64,000 bases of DNA from Sinomicrobium oceani (GCF_900119185.1 NZ_FPJE01000002.1:62001-126000), one strand, 5' to 3'. Positions 44,896 to 53,972 are shown, numbered from the stretch's first letter. Made by a program: numbers and translations. The notes: generated by a model from the letters alone, not told the origin.

Positions 44896-46206
44896 TTAGG
44901 CGATACGCTCTATCCTGGCCCCTATGGCCCGCAGGCGCTCGTCTATATTTTCATATCCGCGGTCTATCTGTTCGATATTGTGTATGGTAGAAGTTCCCCT
45001 GGCCGACAGCGCAGCAATGAGCAGCGATACCCCGGCACGGATATCCGGCGATGACATCGTCGTTGCCTTGAGTTGCGAATGAAAGTCATGGCCTATTACG
45101 GTAGCCCTGTGCGGATCGCAGAGGATGATCTTCGCCCCCATATCGATGAGCTTGTCCACAAAGAACAAACGGCTCTCGAACATCTTCTGATGGATAAGTA
45201 CACTACCCCGGGCCTGTGTAGCCACGACCAGTACGATACTCAGCAGGTCGGGAGTAAACCCCGGCCAGGGCGCATCGGCAATGGTGAGAATAGACCCGTC
45301 TATAAAACTTTGTATTTCGTATCCGTCGGTATGCGCCGGGATATAAATATCATCATCTCTTTTTTCGATGGTGATCCCCAGCTTGCGGAATACGTTCGGG
45401 ATCTGCCCCAGACTGCCCCATCCCACATTCTTAATGGTGAGTTCGCTGCGTGTCATCGCGGCAAGTCCTATCCAGCTCCCTATTTCGATCATATCCGGAA
45501 GCATGGTATGTGTGGTTCCCGACAGCCGCTCCACCCCCTCTATGGTGAGCAGGTTAGACCCCACACCGCTGATCTTTGCACCCATGCGGTTGAGCATGTT
45601 GCAAAGCTGCTGCAAATAGGGTTCGCAGGCCGCGTTGTAGATCGTAGTGGTTCCTTCGGCCAGTACGGCTGCCATAACAATATTGGCAGTTCCGGTTACG
45701 GAAGCCTCATCGAGCAGCATGTAGGTACCGTGAAGCTTTTCGGCCTCTACCCCATAGAAATACTCCTCTTTGTTATACCGGAAACGGGCACCCAGTTTTA
45801 TGAGCCCTTCAAAATGTGTATCGAGTCGTCTGCGTCCTATCTTGTCGCCTCCCGGCTTGGGAATATACCCCATACCGTAACGCGCCAGTAGCGGGCCCAC
45901 GATCATTATCGAACCTCTCAGTCCTCTCCCGTCTTCTTTGAATTGTGCGGACTGCAGGTAGTCCAGGTCTACCCGGGCTGCCTTAAAACGATATGCCCCT
46001 TTGCCGAGTTTCTCGGTTTCTACCCCGAGGCTCCCCAGAAGAGCGATCAGTTTATTGACATCGAGAATGTCGGGGATATTATGGATCGTCACAGTTTCTT
46101 CGGTAAGTAAAACTGCGCATAAAATCTGTAAAGCTTCGTTTTTTGCACCCTGGGGAGTAATTTCTCCCTTCAGGGCATGACCTCCTTCTATTTTAAATGT
46201 ACCCAT
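44896..46206 (-). CDS. murA: UDP-N-acetylglucosamine 1-carboxyvinyltransferase with Asp in place of the active-site Cys
   Basis: 436 residues. First committed step of peptidoglycan synthesis: enolpyruvyl transfer to UDP-GlcNAc. The two-lobed EPSP-synthase-like fold is shown by GAKNEALQILCAVLL (with Lys22 and Asn23), RGSIMIVGPLLARYG and IEIGSWIGLAAMTR. The active-site loop reads PGGDKIGRRRLDTH: residue 121 is Asp where E. coli has Cys115. This natural exchange is known in several lineages and makes the enzyme insensitive to fosfomycin. It stands alone, with DUF4290 upstream on the same strand. Confidence 0.96.
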   Translation of the reverse strand: MGTFKIEGGHALKGEITPQGAKNEALQILCAVLLTEETVTIHNIPDILDVNKLIALLGSLGVETEKLGKGAYRFKAARVDLDYLQSAQFKEDGRGLRGSIMIVGPLLARYGMGYIPKPGGDKIGRRRLDTHFEGLIKLGARFRYNKEEYFYGVEAEKLHGTYMLLDEASVTGTANIVMAAVLAEGTTTIYNAACEPYLQQLCNMLNRMGAKISGVGSNLLTIEGVERLSGTTHTMLPDMIEIGSWIGLAAMTRSELTIKNVGWGSLGQIPNVFRKLGITIEKRDDDIYIPAHTDGYEIQSFIDGSILTIADAPWPGFTPDLLSIVLVVATQARGSVLIHQKMFESRLFFVDKLIDMGAKIILCDPHRATVIGHDFHSQLKATTMSSPDIRAGVSLLIAALSARGTSTIHNIEQIDRGYENIDERLRAIGARIERIA

Positions 46207-46294
46207 TTAAAAACCTCAATATTTATCAATTTCAGTATCAAGACGGATAAATATCCGGTTACGGACTGAAATCAGGATTTGACGGATAAGATTA

Positions 46295-46945
46295 TTAATA
46301 ACGTTTTTTGTTGCGGTTGTTTTTACCGTTGTTGTTGCGGTTTTTCTGGTTGGTTTTGCCTGTGTGTTTCGACTTACCGCGCATCAGATCATCACTGTCG
46401 GAAAGATCTTCATCCCACTTGGCAAGGTTTATTTTCCCATCGCTGAGCTCAAATAAATGCTCGAAGATCACATCATCTTCTACGGTGTCTTTATTCCAGT
46501 TCAGAAAGCTCTTTTTCATGTGGTTGGCGATAGTGAACTTAAGACCTTCTTTAAGATCACTGTCCTCCCAGCTGTTACACACATCGATCATCCTTTTGAT
46601 GTTATTCCCGTAAAAACGGTATTTGGGATAGTTCTGCGGATAATCCAGTGGCCCCGGTTTTTGCTCCAGAAGCTCCTTTTCCGGTTTGGGATAGGGAGAG
46701 TCTACGTCGAGACGAAAATCGGAAATGATAAAGAGCTGATCCCAGAGTTTATGCTGAAAATCGGGAACATCTCTCAAATGAGGATTCAGATTTCCCATGA
46801 CCCCGATGATGGCCCTGGCCACCTTATTGCGCTCTTCCTTATCTTCTATAGACACCGCATAGTCGATCATCTTCTGTATATGGCGCCCGTACTCCGGAAT
46901 TATAAGTCTCTCGCGCTCTGTGTTATACTCTAAATTGTCGGTCAA
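46295..46945 (-). CDS. DUF4290 family protein
   Basis: 216 residues, soluble. The N-terminus LEYNTERERLIIPEYGRHIQ is the recognisable start of this Bacteroidota-specific family. The body is helical; the last 30 residues are a low-complexity Lys/Asn/Arg tail (KNRNNNGKNNRNKKRY), which may bind nucleic acid. It lies 88 bp upstream of murA on the same strand, an arrangement widespread in the phylum. Function unknown. Confidence 0.9.
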   Translation of the reverse strand: MTDNLEYNTERERLIIPEYGRHIQKMIDYAVSIEDKEERNKVARAIIGVMGNLNPHLRDVPDFQHKLWDQLFIISDFRLDVDSPYPKPEKELLEQKPGPLDYPQNYPKYRFYGNNIKRMIDVCNSWEDSDLKEGLKFTIANHMKKSFLNWNKDTVEDDVIFEHLFELSDGKINLAKWDEDLSDSDDLMRGKSKHTGKTNQKNRNNNGKNNRNKKRY

Positions 46946-47123
46946 AATAATGTAAGGTATTAAATTTATGTTATTGAAGTGCAGTAAACCTCATGAATAG
47001 TGAAGTACCATAACGGAGTGCAAAATACTAATTTTTTTCTAAAACCGTACCAAAGAAACCGGATTATACGACATCCTTTTTTTTCGATAAAAAATGGCGT
47101 ACCCAAAGCAAAGCCGTTTATTC

Positions 47124-47411
47124 TTAAAGGGATATCACTCCTTCGATCTCACCGACTTCCTTGTATTTCCCGATAACGGCATCCGCACTTTCCATAATAA
47201 GCTGAATGGAAACTGCCGTGTATTTCCCATTGGAAGACTCCTTGGTGGTTATCACAGCCCCTTTATTGTCGAAGATCTCTTCGATACGTGCTATTTTGGC
47301 ATTGTCCGAAGGTATGATAAACTTGTATAAATAACTGGACGGCCAGGTGCTTGTGTTGTTTAATTCTTCTTTTAACCTGCTGTAGAATTGTGCTTCCTTT
47401 TCCGGATCCAT
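47124..47411 (-). CDS. DUF493 (YbeD-like) family protein
   Basis: 95 residues with a ferredoxin-like alpha/beta layout, including YLYKFIIPSDNAKIARIEEI and YTAVSIQLIMESADAVIGKY. DUF493/YbeD proteins resemble ACT-like regulatory domains; their role is not settled. It diverges from the ATPase gene at 47566. Confidence 0.85.
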   Translation of the reverse strand: MDPEKEAQFYSRLKEELNNTSTWPSSYLYKFIIPSDNAKIARIEEIFDNKGAVITTKESSNGKYTAVSIQLIMESADAVIGKYKEVGEIEGVISL

Positions 47412-47565
47412 AGTTGAGATTTTCCTGTATTTTTACGTATTGTACGGAACAAAGATACAGCTTCCGGAGCATATAAAACACATGCTGTGGTGATAATATC
47501 CGCTCCGGGGGCATTTTCATTTTTTAATTACGCCCGCTTTTGCTTATTTTGCATTTTTGAAACAC

Positions 47566-48156
47566 ATGACGGTGAGTACGAAGAAAATTATTATTACGGG
47601 AGGCCCCGGAACAGGTAAATCATCTGTTCTGGACGAGTTTATAAGACGGGGACATCGCTGTTTCCCGGAGATATCCCGCCAGGTGACCGCAGAAGCACAG
47701 GAACAGGGCATCGCCCAGTTGTTCCTTACCGAGCCCTTATTGTTCAGCACCAGGCTGCTCGAAGGACGGAAAAAGCAATTTACCGATGCGTGCGAACTGC
47801 CGGACGAACGGGTTTTTATAGACCGTGGCGTACCGGATGTCCTGGCCTATATGGATTATGCCGGCTCGGAGTACCCCGGCTTTTTCAGGGATGTATGCGA
47901 TTATTGCAGGTACGACCAGGTATTTCTGCTCCCGCCCTGGGAAGCTATTTATGTTTCCGACAGCGAGCGTTACGAAAATTTTGAACAGGCACAGGTCATA
48001 CACCGGTTTATAAAAGAAACGTATAAGCGTTTCGGATACACCCTGACCGAAGTCCCGACCGGAACCGTTTCCGGCCGGGCCGATTTTATCCTGGAGCAAC
48101 TCCATATCTCACATACCACGGTATCCCATACCTCCACCAATACCCCAATAACTTAA
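47566..48156 (+). CDS. AAA_28-type ATP/GTP-binding protein
   Basis: 196 residues from ATG 47566 (an in-frame TTG at 47557 is less likely). Walker A is ITGGPGTGKSSVLDEF, followed by FPEISRQVTAEAQEQG and VFIDRGVPDVLAYMDYAG, the motifs of the AAA_28 P-loop group related to NadR-like kinases. The substrate is unknown. The last residues (from about HISHTTV) are Thr-rich and run into a low-complexity TAATAACC stretch, so the C-terminus may be of recent origin. It directly precedes recQ. Confidence 0.85.
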   Translation: MTVSTKKIIITGGPGTGKSSVLDEFIRRGHRCFPEISRQVTAEAQEQGIAQLFLTEPLLFSTRLLEGRKKQFTDACELPDERVFIDRGVPDVLAYMDYAGSEYPGFFRDVCDYCRYDQVFLLPPWEAIYVSDSERYENFEQAQVIHRFIKETYKRFGYTLTEVPTGTVSGRADFILEQLHISHTTVSHTSTNTPIT

Positions 48157-48178
48157 TAACCGAGTAACCTAATAACCC

Positions 48179-50086
48179 ATAGCTACAACACCGCTTCACA
48201 TATTACAGAAATACTGGGGGTTCGACACTTTCAGGCATCCGCAAAAGCAGGTTATCGATGCTTTGCTGGAAGGCAGGGATGCTTTTGCCCTGCTCCCGAC
48301 GGGGGGTGGAAAATCGATATGTTTCCAGGTACCGGCCCTGACCAGGGACGGGATATGTATTGTAGTGTCGCCGCTGGTGGCGCTGATGCAGGATCAGGTA
48401 GAGCACCTGAAGTCGAAGGGAATCAAGGCCGCTGCCCTTTCGGGCGGGCTCAGGTACGAAGAAGTAGACAGCATGCTCGACAATTGCATTTACGGCAACT
48501 ATAAATTCCTCTACCTGTCTCCCGAGCGCCTGCAACAGGATATCGTACTGGAGCGGATACGGCAGATGCCCGTAAACCTGATTGCCATAGACGAAGCCCA
48601 TTGTATCTCGCAATGGGGAAATGACTTTCGCCCGGCATACCGCAACTGCACCGTTCTGCGCGAACTGTTTCCGGCTATACCTGTGGTGGCGCTCACGGCT
48701 TCGGCAACTGCCAGGGTGGTCGACGATATCCTGGAAAACCTGCACATGAAAGAAGCCACGGTCTTTCGCAAGTCTTTTGCCCGCTCCAACCTGGCCTATA
48801 TGGTGTTCGGGGAAGAAGACAAACACTACCGCCTTCGGCAGATCCTGAAAAAAAACCCGGAGTCTTCCATTGTGTATGTACGTAACCGCAAGGCTGCCTC
48901 CGATATTGCCGCCCATCTCCGGAGCCATCATATTACCGCCGGTTTTTATCACGGCGGACTCAGTCCGGAGGAAAAAGCATCCGGATTACGCCAATGGCTC
49001 AACAACACCAACCAGGTCATGGTAGCCACCAATGCCTTCGGCATGGGCATAGACAAACCGGATGTAAAAACGGTCGTTCACATGCACCTGCCGGAGAGTA
49101 TGGAAAGCTATTACCAGGAAGCCGGACGTGCCGGAAGGGACGGTGAAAAAGCCTTTGCCGTAGTCCTCAAAAACAATACGGACGAACAGGCACTCAGAAA
49201 ACAGTTTCTCGAAAGCCTGCCTGATGTCGCTTTTCTGAAACTACTGTACAAAAAGCTCAACAATTATTTCCAGATATCTTACGGGGAAGGGGAAAACGAG
49301 GCTTTTGCCTTTCACTTCAACCAGTTTTGTGCAACCTACGGGCTCCACCCCTTGCTGGCTTACAACGGACTGAAATTGCTCGATCGCAATTCGGTGATCT
49401 CCCTCTCGGAACAATTCGGGCGGAAAACCACGGTACAATTTATCGTCACCAATCACCAGCTGTTTATGTATATGGACAAAAATCCGCGCCCGGAACATAT
49501 CATTCAGGCGATCCTACGCACTTACGGGGGTATTTTTGATATAGAGACCAGGATCAATCCGCAGCTCATCGCCGAGAAGACCGCTTCCGACGAACAAAGG
49601 GTGATCGCCGTACTGCAGCAGCTTGAAAAAGATGAGATCATCGCATATCATGCCGAACATACGGACGCCCGTATTACTTTTCTCGTTCCGCGTGAAGACG
49701 ATATCACGATACACATGATCGCAAAGGAGATCAAACAACAGAACAAACAGAAAAAAGAACAGGTTGCCGCAGTGATCGCTTATATACAGAACGACAACAC
49801 CTGTAAAAGCCAGCAAATCCTCTCCTACTTCGGAGAAAACAACGGGACGGAATGCGGGATCTGCTCGGTCTGTATCCGCAAAAAACAAAAGGGCATCCCG
49901 GGAGAGATTGCCGGAATTATCGAAGAAGAGATCATCAAGGTGTTGCGGCAAAAAAGCCTGACCTCGAGAGCCCTTGTCGAAACCCTGACGTTCCGGGAAG
50001 CCTATGTACTCGAGGTGCTCCGGCAATTACTGGAAAAGGAAAAGATACGTGTAAATACCAAAAACGAATATGAAGTCACAGGATAA
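48179..50086 (+). CDS. recQ: ATP-dependent DNA helicase RecQ, start codon apparently ATA
   Basis: 3'-5' DNA helicase of recombination and repair. Homology begins at once: in-frame codons from 48179 give IATTPLHILQKYWGFDTF then RHPQKQ, the conserved motif 0 region. Walker A LLPTGGGKSICFQ, DEAHCISQWGNDFRP, NAFGMGIDKPDV and YQEAGRAGRDG follow, then the RecQ zinc domain (CGICSVC) and a short winged-helix end; HRDC is absent. No ATG, GTG or TTG exists in frame between the stop at 48173 and the TTG at 48263, which lies beyond motif 0. The ATA at 48179 aligns with the usual Met, so a G-to-A change or rare start is likely. Confidence 0.88.
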   Translation: MATTPLHILQKYWGFDTFRHPQKQVIDALLEGRDAFALLPTGGGKSICFQVPALTRDGICIVVSPLVALMQDQVEHLKSKGIKAAALSGGLRYEEVDSMLDNCIYGNYKFLYLSPERLQQDIVLERIRQMPVNLIAIDEAHCISQWGNDFRPAYRNCTVLRELFPAIPVVALTASATARVVDDILENLHMKEATVFRKSFARSNLAYMVFGEEDKHYRLRQILKKNPESSIVYVRNRKAASDIAAHLRSHHITAGFYHGGLSPEEKASGLRQWLNNTNQVMVATNAFGMGIDKPDVKTVVHMHLPESMESYYQEAGRAGRDGEKAFAVVLKNNTDEQALRKQFLESLPDVAFLKLLYKKLNNYFQISYGEGENEAFAFHFNQFCATYGLHPLLAYNGLKLLDRNSVISLSEQFGRKTTVQFIVTNHQLFMYMDKNPRPEHIIQAILRTYGGIFDIETRINPQLIAEKTASDEQRVIAVLQQLEKDEIIAYHAEHTDARITFLVPREDDITIHMIAKEIKQQNKQKKEQVAAVIAYIQNDNTCKSQQILSYFGENNGTECGICSVCIRKKQKGIPGEIAGIIEEEIIKVLRQKSLTSRALVETLTFREAYVLEVLRQLLEKEKIRVNTKNEYEVTG

Positions 50087-50119
50087 GCCTGCCGGACTTC
50101 GAACCCAATCCGATATAGA

Positions 50120-51073
50120 ATGAGAGACCTGAATATTGTCTTTATGGGAACACCCGACTTCGCCGTCGGTATCCTGGACAAACTGGTAGAAAACAACTAC
50201 CGTATAGCCGGGGTGATCACAGCTCCCGACAAACCCGCAGGGCGCGGCCGTAAACTGCACGAATCCGCCGTGAAAAAATACGCCATATCCAAAAACCTGA
50301 AGGTCTTTCAGCCCGAAAACCTGAAAGACGAAGAGTTCCTGGCCGAACTGCGGGCCCTTAAAGCCAACCTGCAAGTGGTTGTCGCTTTTCGCATGCTCCC
50401 GAAAGCCGTGTGGGAAATGCCCGAATACGGCACTTTTAACCTCCATGCTTCCCTCCTGCCCGATTACCGGGGGGCAGCCCCTATTAACAGGGCTATCATG
50501 AACGGAGAAACGGAAACCGGGGTAACCACTTTCTTTATCGACGAAAAAATAGATACCGGCGAAATCATTATGCAGACCAAAACCGGTATAGGCCCCGAAG
50601 AAACCGCAGGGGAACTCCACGACAAACTTATGGAAGCCGGGGCCGGACTCGTACTCCGCACCGTTCAGCATATCGAAGCCGGAACGGTAGCTCCGAAGAA
50701 ACAGCAGGAACCGGCCGTACTGAAAAGTGCCAATAAGCTCCATAAGGAAACCTGCAGGATCGACTGGAATTCGGGTATTGATACCGTTCATAACCATATC
50801 CGCGGATTGAGCCCCTATCCCGGAGCCTGGACCACACTCCGCAACGAAACACCGGAAGCCCCCGTACAGGTCAAGATATTCCGTTCCGAAAAAGAGCCGG
50901 CCTCCCATAACAAACCTACAGGACAAATGATAACCGGAAAGAACGAAGTCAAAGTCGCCGTAAAAGAAGGTTATATAAAACTGCTGGAAATCCAGCTTCC
51001 CGGAAAGCGCAGAATGCCCATCTCCGATGTACTTAACGGCTACACTTTCAGCCCCGAAGCCCGGGTCGAATAG
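50120..51073 (+). CDS. fmt: Methionyl-tRNA formyltransferase
   Basis: 317 residues. Transfers formyl from 10-formyl-tetrahydrofolate to initiator Met-tRNA. N-terminal Rossmann domain with VFMGTPDFAVGILDKL, the catalytic segment FNLHASLLPDYRGAAPINRA (Asn, His) and later Asp in FIDEKIDTGEI. The C-terminal OB-like domain binds tRNA. It lies 33 bp after recQ on the same strand and may be co-transcribed. Confidence 0.97.
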   Translation: MRDLNIVFMGTPDFAVGILDKLVENNYRIAGVITAPDKPAGRGRKLHESAVKKYAISKNLKVFQPENLKDEEFLAELRALKANLQVVVAFRMLPKAVWEMPEYGTFNLHASLLPDYRGAAPINRAIMNGETETGVTTFFIDEKIDTGEIIMQTKTGIGPEETAGELHDKLMEAGAGLVLRTVQHIEAGTVAPKKQQEPAVLKSANKLHKETCRIDWNSGIDTVHNHIRGLSPYPGAWTTLRNETPEAPVQVKIFRSEKEPASHNKPTGQMITGKNEVKVAVKEGYIKLLEIQLPGKRRMPISDVLNGYTFSPEARVE

Positions 51074-51263
51074 GGCGTTATAGTCACTGAAACCAGTAAA
51101 TACAAGGAAAAAGACGATACTTTATCAACATTTTTTTGAAGTTATCAACAAAAAATCGGATTTCCCCCCGTTTTACTTGCGTTATAACGAAATCCGTATA
51201 AATTTGTGTAACCATTTTAAAAACGATGTTTAACCAACAATTAATTTTTTAAATTCTTATATT

Positions 51264-51536
51264 ATGAACAAAACAGAATTAATTGATGCCATGGCTGCTG
51301 ATGCCGGTATCACCAAAGCCGCAGCTAAAAAAGCCCTGGAGTCTTTTTTAGGAAGTATTGAAAAAACCCTGAAAAAAGGGGATAAAGTGTCTTTGGTAGG
51401 CTTCGGATCATGGTCAGTTTCCAAAAGAGCTGCACGGGAAGGTAGAAACCCGCAAACCGGGAAAACCATCAAGATCGCTGCCAAAAAAGTGGTAAAGTTT
51501 AAAGCAGGAGCAGAATTAGGCAAAGCCGTTAATTAA
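51264..51536 (+). CDS. HU-family DNA-binding protein
   Basis: 90 residues, the exact HU size. MNKTELIDAMAADAGITKAA forms the dimer helices, VGFGSWSVSKRAAREGRNPQ covers the HU signature and beta arm, and the C-terminus is basic. It compacts the nucleoid. A 190-bp upstream gap contains an AT-rich stretch and two TTATCAAC words. A clear terminator follows. Confidence 0.96.
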   Translation: MNKTELIDAMAADAGITKAAAKKALESFLGSIEKTLKKGDKVSLVGFGSWSVSKRAAREGRNPQTGKTIKIAAKKVVKFKAGAELGKAVN

Positions 51537-51562
51537 GACGTTCCTCTTTTAAGATAAATGTT

Positions 51563-51592
51563 AAACACCTGCAAAAAACAGGTGTTTTTTTG
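51563..51592 (+). terminator. Intrinsic terminator of the HU gene
   Basis: AAACACCTG at 51563-51571 pairs with CAGGTGTTT at 51579-51587, loop of seven bases, followed by a T tract. Confidence 0.9.
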
Positions 51593-51663
51593 TTTAAGAG
51601 CGTTAATTTCCGATTCGACAGGTTTGATTTTTTGATTTTTTTCTTTAGATTTAAAGAAATAAA

Positions 51664-52230
51664 ATGCCTATGATTGCTCTAAAACCACAAAAAGGACATT
51701 TATTGATCGCAGAACCGTCCATTATAGGAGATGTTTCTTTTAACAGGTCGGTAGTACTTCTTGCAGCGCATAATGACGAAGGATCTATAGGTTTTATACT
51801 CAACAAACCGCTATCCTTCCGGTTACATGAACTCGTACCTGAGATTACGAGGTCTTTTAAAATATATAACGGGGGACCTGTAGAACAGGATAATCTTTAT
51901 TTTATTCACAGGGTACCACAGCTGATTTCCAACAGTATCGAAATCTCCAATGGCATCTACTGGGGGGGCGACTTTGATGTTCTCACCGTGCTGCTCAATG
52001 ACGGTACCATCAAGAATTCGGATATCAAATTCTTCCTCGGATATTCGGGCTGGGATACGCTGCAGCTCGATAAGGAATTGCAATCCAACTCATGGATAGT
52101 CTCGGAGAACACCTATAAAAGCAAGGTAATCCGTAAGGCCGCTTCCTCGTTCTGGAAAGAAAAAATGGTAGAATTCGGGGGCGATTACCTTTTGTGGTCC
52201 AATGCTCCGGAAAACCCTAATCTCAATTAA
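51664..52230 (+). CDS. YqgE/AlgH family protein
   Basis: 188 residues of the UPF0301 family. Typical segments: KGHLLIAEPSIIGDVSFNRS at the N-terminus, GSIGFILNKPLSF, and YNGGPVEQDNLYFIHR in the middle. The fold is known, the biochemical role is not. It is monocistronic, between HU and the convergent aminotransferase gene. Confidence 0.95.
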   Translation: MPMIALKPQKGHLLIAEPSIIGDVSFNRSVVLLAAHNDEGSIGFILNKPLSFRLHELVPEITRSFKIYNGGPVEQDNLYFIHRVPQLISNSIEISNGIYWGGDFDVLTVLLNDGTIKNSDIKFFLGYSGWDTLQLDKELQSNSWIVSENTYKSKVIRKAASSFWKEKMVEFGGDYLLWSNAPENPNLN

Positions 52231-52259
52231 TATCCCGTACGGGGACCGAAAGGATCGGA

Positions 52260-53114
52260 TTATGACGGACCTCCCAGTCTCACGTGGAGATTCAGTTTGC
52301 CCAGCAAATCCCTGCTTACATCCGCTTTAAACTGTTTTTTCCGGTAGTTGGTCACCGGCCGGATCCCGGTAATCGTATTGGTGATAAACAATTCGTCTGC
52401 TTTTTGCAGTTCGAAAGGAGATACGGACTGCTCTTCCAGCGTATAGCTATCGAGTTTGGAAAGGATTTTAAGAAGCTGTTTACGGAGGATCCCGTTGATA
52501 CAGCCATCCTCCAATGGCGGGGTTTTGATGGTTTGCCCCTTAACCAGAAAGATATTTCCGTTGATCGCCTCTACCACATTTTTCTTTTCATTGAGCAACA
52601 AGCCGTTTTCGTAGCCATTTTCTTCGGCATAGATAGCAGCCAGTACATTGACAAGCCTGTTATTGGTCTTTAACGTAGACAACAACCCGGCATTGACCCA
52701 GTGATCCTTGAAGAGTTCTACCGTGTACGGAGCTTCGCTGAGCGTATAGAACGGGCTTTGCAGTTCGTGTACCTCTATGATGTACTCCACGCCCCTGTCG
52801 GCCGGCAGGTAAAGCCCCCCATCCTTACGGTGTACCCCCATCCTCACGCGGACAGGACGTGTATCCATCTCATTGGCACCAACCGTTTTCAGGATTTCCT
52901 GTTCGAGGTATTCCATCGTAAAATTCATGGGAATATCCATTCGTAATATCCGCATCGAGGCCATAAGCCTGAGGTAATGTTCTTCCCAAAAGAATATTTT
53001 CGAATTGACCACCCTCATGGTCTCAAAAAGCGCATCGCCGTAACGCAGTCCCCTGTTCGTGTGGTTTAAGAAATTCTCTGATGAAGACCGTACTTCGCCG
53101 TTGAAATTGATCAT
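52260..53114 (-). CDS. Class IV aminotransferase (branched-chain aminotransferase/aminodeoxychorismate lyase-like)
   Basis: 284 residues, PLP-dependent fold type IV. Key motifs are NHTNRGLRYGDALFETMRVV near the start, TLKTNNRLVNVLAAIYAEEN with the catalytic Lys, and FITNTITGIRPVTNYRKKQF at the cofactor phosphate site. Without alignment it cannot be assigned to IlvE, DAAT or PabC; the size fits PabC/DAAT. Its ATG abuts the T tract of the terminator of the upstream START-like gene, so its mRNA leader is unusual. Confidence 0.88.
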   Translation of the reverse strand: MINFNGEVRSSSENFLNHTNRGLRYGDALFETMRVVNSKIFFWEEHYLRLMASMRILRMDIPMNFTMEYLEQEILKTVGANEMDTRPVRVRMGVHRKDGGLYLPADRGVEYIIEVHELQSPFYTLSEAPYTVELFKDHWVNAGLLSTLKTNNRLVNVLAAIYAEENGYENGLLLNEKKNVVEAINGNIFLVKGQTIKTPPLEDGCINGILRKQLLKILSKLDSYTLEEQSVSPFELQKADELFITNTITGIRPVTNYRKKQFKADVSRDLLGKLNLHVRLGGPS

Positions 53115-53143
53115 AAAAAAAGCCCTGAAAATTTATTCAGGGC
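53115..53143 (-). terminator. Terminator immediately upstream of the aminotransferase start
   Basis: On the - strand GCCCTGAA (53143-53136) pairs with TTCAGGGC (53129-53122), followed by seven T residues and at once by ATG 53114. It ends the START-like gene transcript and may act as an attenuator for the next gene. Confidence 0.7.
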
Positions 53144-53171
53144 AAATATACTGGTAAAAACACAAATAACC

Positions 53172-53555
53172 TTATGCAGAACCGAGAACATGTTTCAGAT
53201 CGGAGATCTGGTTTTCCCAAAGCATCTTGGCTTCGTCCAGCTCATCTTCCTCGGTAAAATCGGTGATCAGCAGCGATACGTCCTTGGTGATTTCATCGAC
53301 TACGATCCTGAATTCAAAAAAGGCATCGTCTTCTGTGGCGAGCCATTTGAACTTCACGGACTCCCCGCTCTTTTTACGCACCATTTTCGCCTTTTCCTCG
53401 CTGTCATCCCAAATAAAGGTATAAACCTCTCCCCTGGAATTTACATTATCGGCAAACCATTCGGACAATCCGGATGGCGTGGAGATATATTGATATAAAA
53501 GCTGGGGCGAAGAATGTATTTGAAATTCGAGTTCGTATTTTATTTTATCCTGCAT
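53172..53555 (-). CDS. START-like domain protein (AHSA1/SRPBCC fold)
   Basis: 127 residues with a helix-grip fold: YELEFQIHSSPQLLYQYIST, then SGLSEWFADNV, a beta sheet, and the C-terminal helix EAKMLWENQISDLKHVLGS. It is a conserved Bacteroidota protein annotated as START-like. The ligand is unknown. It is followed by a hairpin terminator and the aminotransferase gene. Confidence 0.88.
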   Translation of the reverse strand: MQDKIKYELEFQIHSSPQLLYQYISTPSGLSEWFADNVNSRGEVYTFIWDDSEEKAKMVRKKSGESVKFKWLATEDDAFFEFRIVVDEITKDVSLLITDFTEEDELDEAKMLWENQISDLKHVLGSA

Positions 53556-53644
53556 ATCTGTTCCGTTTTTTTAAGAACGACAATATAATTATTTCTTATA
53601 TAAAACCTAAAATAAAAGCATAAAATATTTTTTTTCACGAAGTG

Positions 53645-53675
53645 TTTGCCGTACTCAATTTTGTTTCTATATTTG
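53645..53675 (+). promoter_or_regulatory. Promoter of the tRNA-Met gene
   Basis: TTTG at 53645-53648 and TATATTTG at 53668-53675, separated by 19 bases: an exact match to the Bacteroidota consensus. It drives the tRNA about 50 bp downstream. Confidence 0.85.
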
Positions 53676-53725
53676 CAGCCGCAATAACAGTTTTACCGCT
53701 GTTAAAGCAAAAGCGATCATGAAAC

Positions 53726-53799
53726 GGCGAGGTAGCTCAGGTGGTTAGAGCGCAGGATTCATAACCCTGAGGTCACGGGTTCAAATCCCGTCTTCGCTA
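53726..53799 (+). tRNA. tRNA-Met (anticodon CAT)
   Basis: A 74-base cloverleaf: acceptor GGCGAGG with CTTCGCT (two G-U pairs), D stem GCTC/GAGC, anticodon loop TTCATAA with CAT at 53760-53762, T stem ACGGG/CCCGT with TTCAAAT. The 1-72 pair is G-U and the anticodon stem lacks three consecutive G-C pairs, so it is elongator-like rather than initiator. The gene encodes no CCA end. Confidence 0.95.
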
Positions 53800-53803
53800 C
53801 AGT

Positions 53804-53838
53804 AAAAAAGGCTTTCAAGTAATTGAAGGCCTTTTTTT
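53804..53838 (+). terminator. Intrinsic terminator of the tRNA-Met gene
   Basis: AAAAAGGCTTTCAA (53805-53818) pairs with TTGAAGGCCTTTTT (53823-53836) with one G-T pair, then further T residues. Confidence 0.9.
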
Positions 53839-53941
53839 ATTTTCTCGTTTCAGGATAAGCCCGTTACACTCCTGTTCCTCATTTCTTTTTGTCGGAAAAG
53901 ATCTATTTCTTCTTTTTCCTAATAATTTGTTCCATATCATC

Positions 53942-53972
53942 ATTGTTAGTAAAGACTAATTATTTAATTTTG
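53942..53972 (+). promoter_or_regulatory. feoA promoter with a DtxR-like box in its spacer
   Basis: ATTG at 53942-53945, a 19-base spacer, then TAATTTTG at 53965-53972. The spacer begins with TTAGTAAAGACTAA (53946-53959), which fits the DtxR/MntR box core TTAG-N6-CTAA. The same arrangement is found in the sod promoter. Repression by the metal-loaded DtxR-family protein encoded at 59158 is inferred. Confidence 0.7.
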
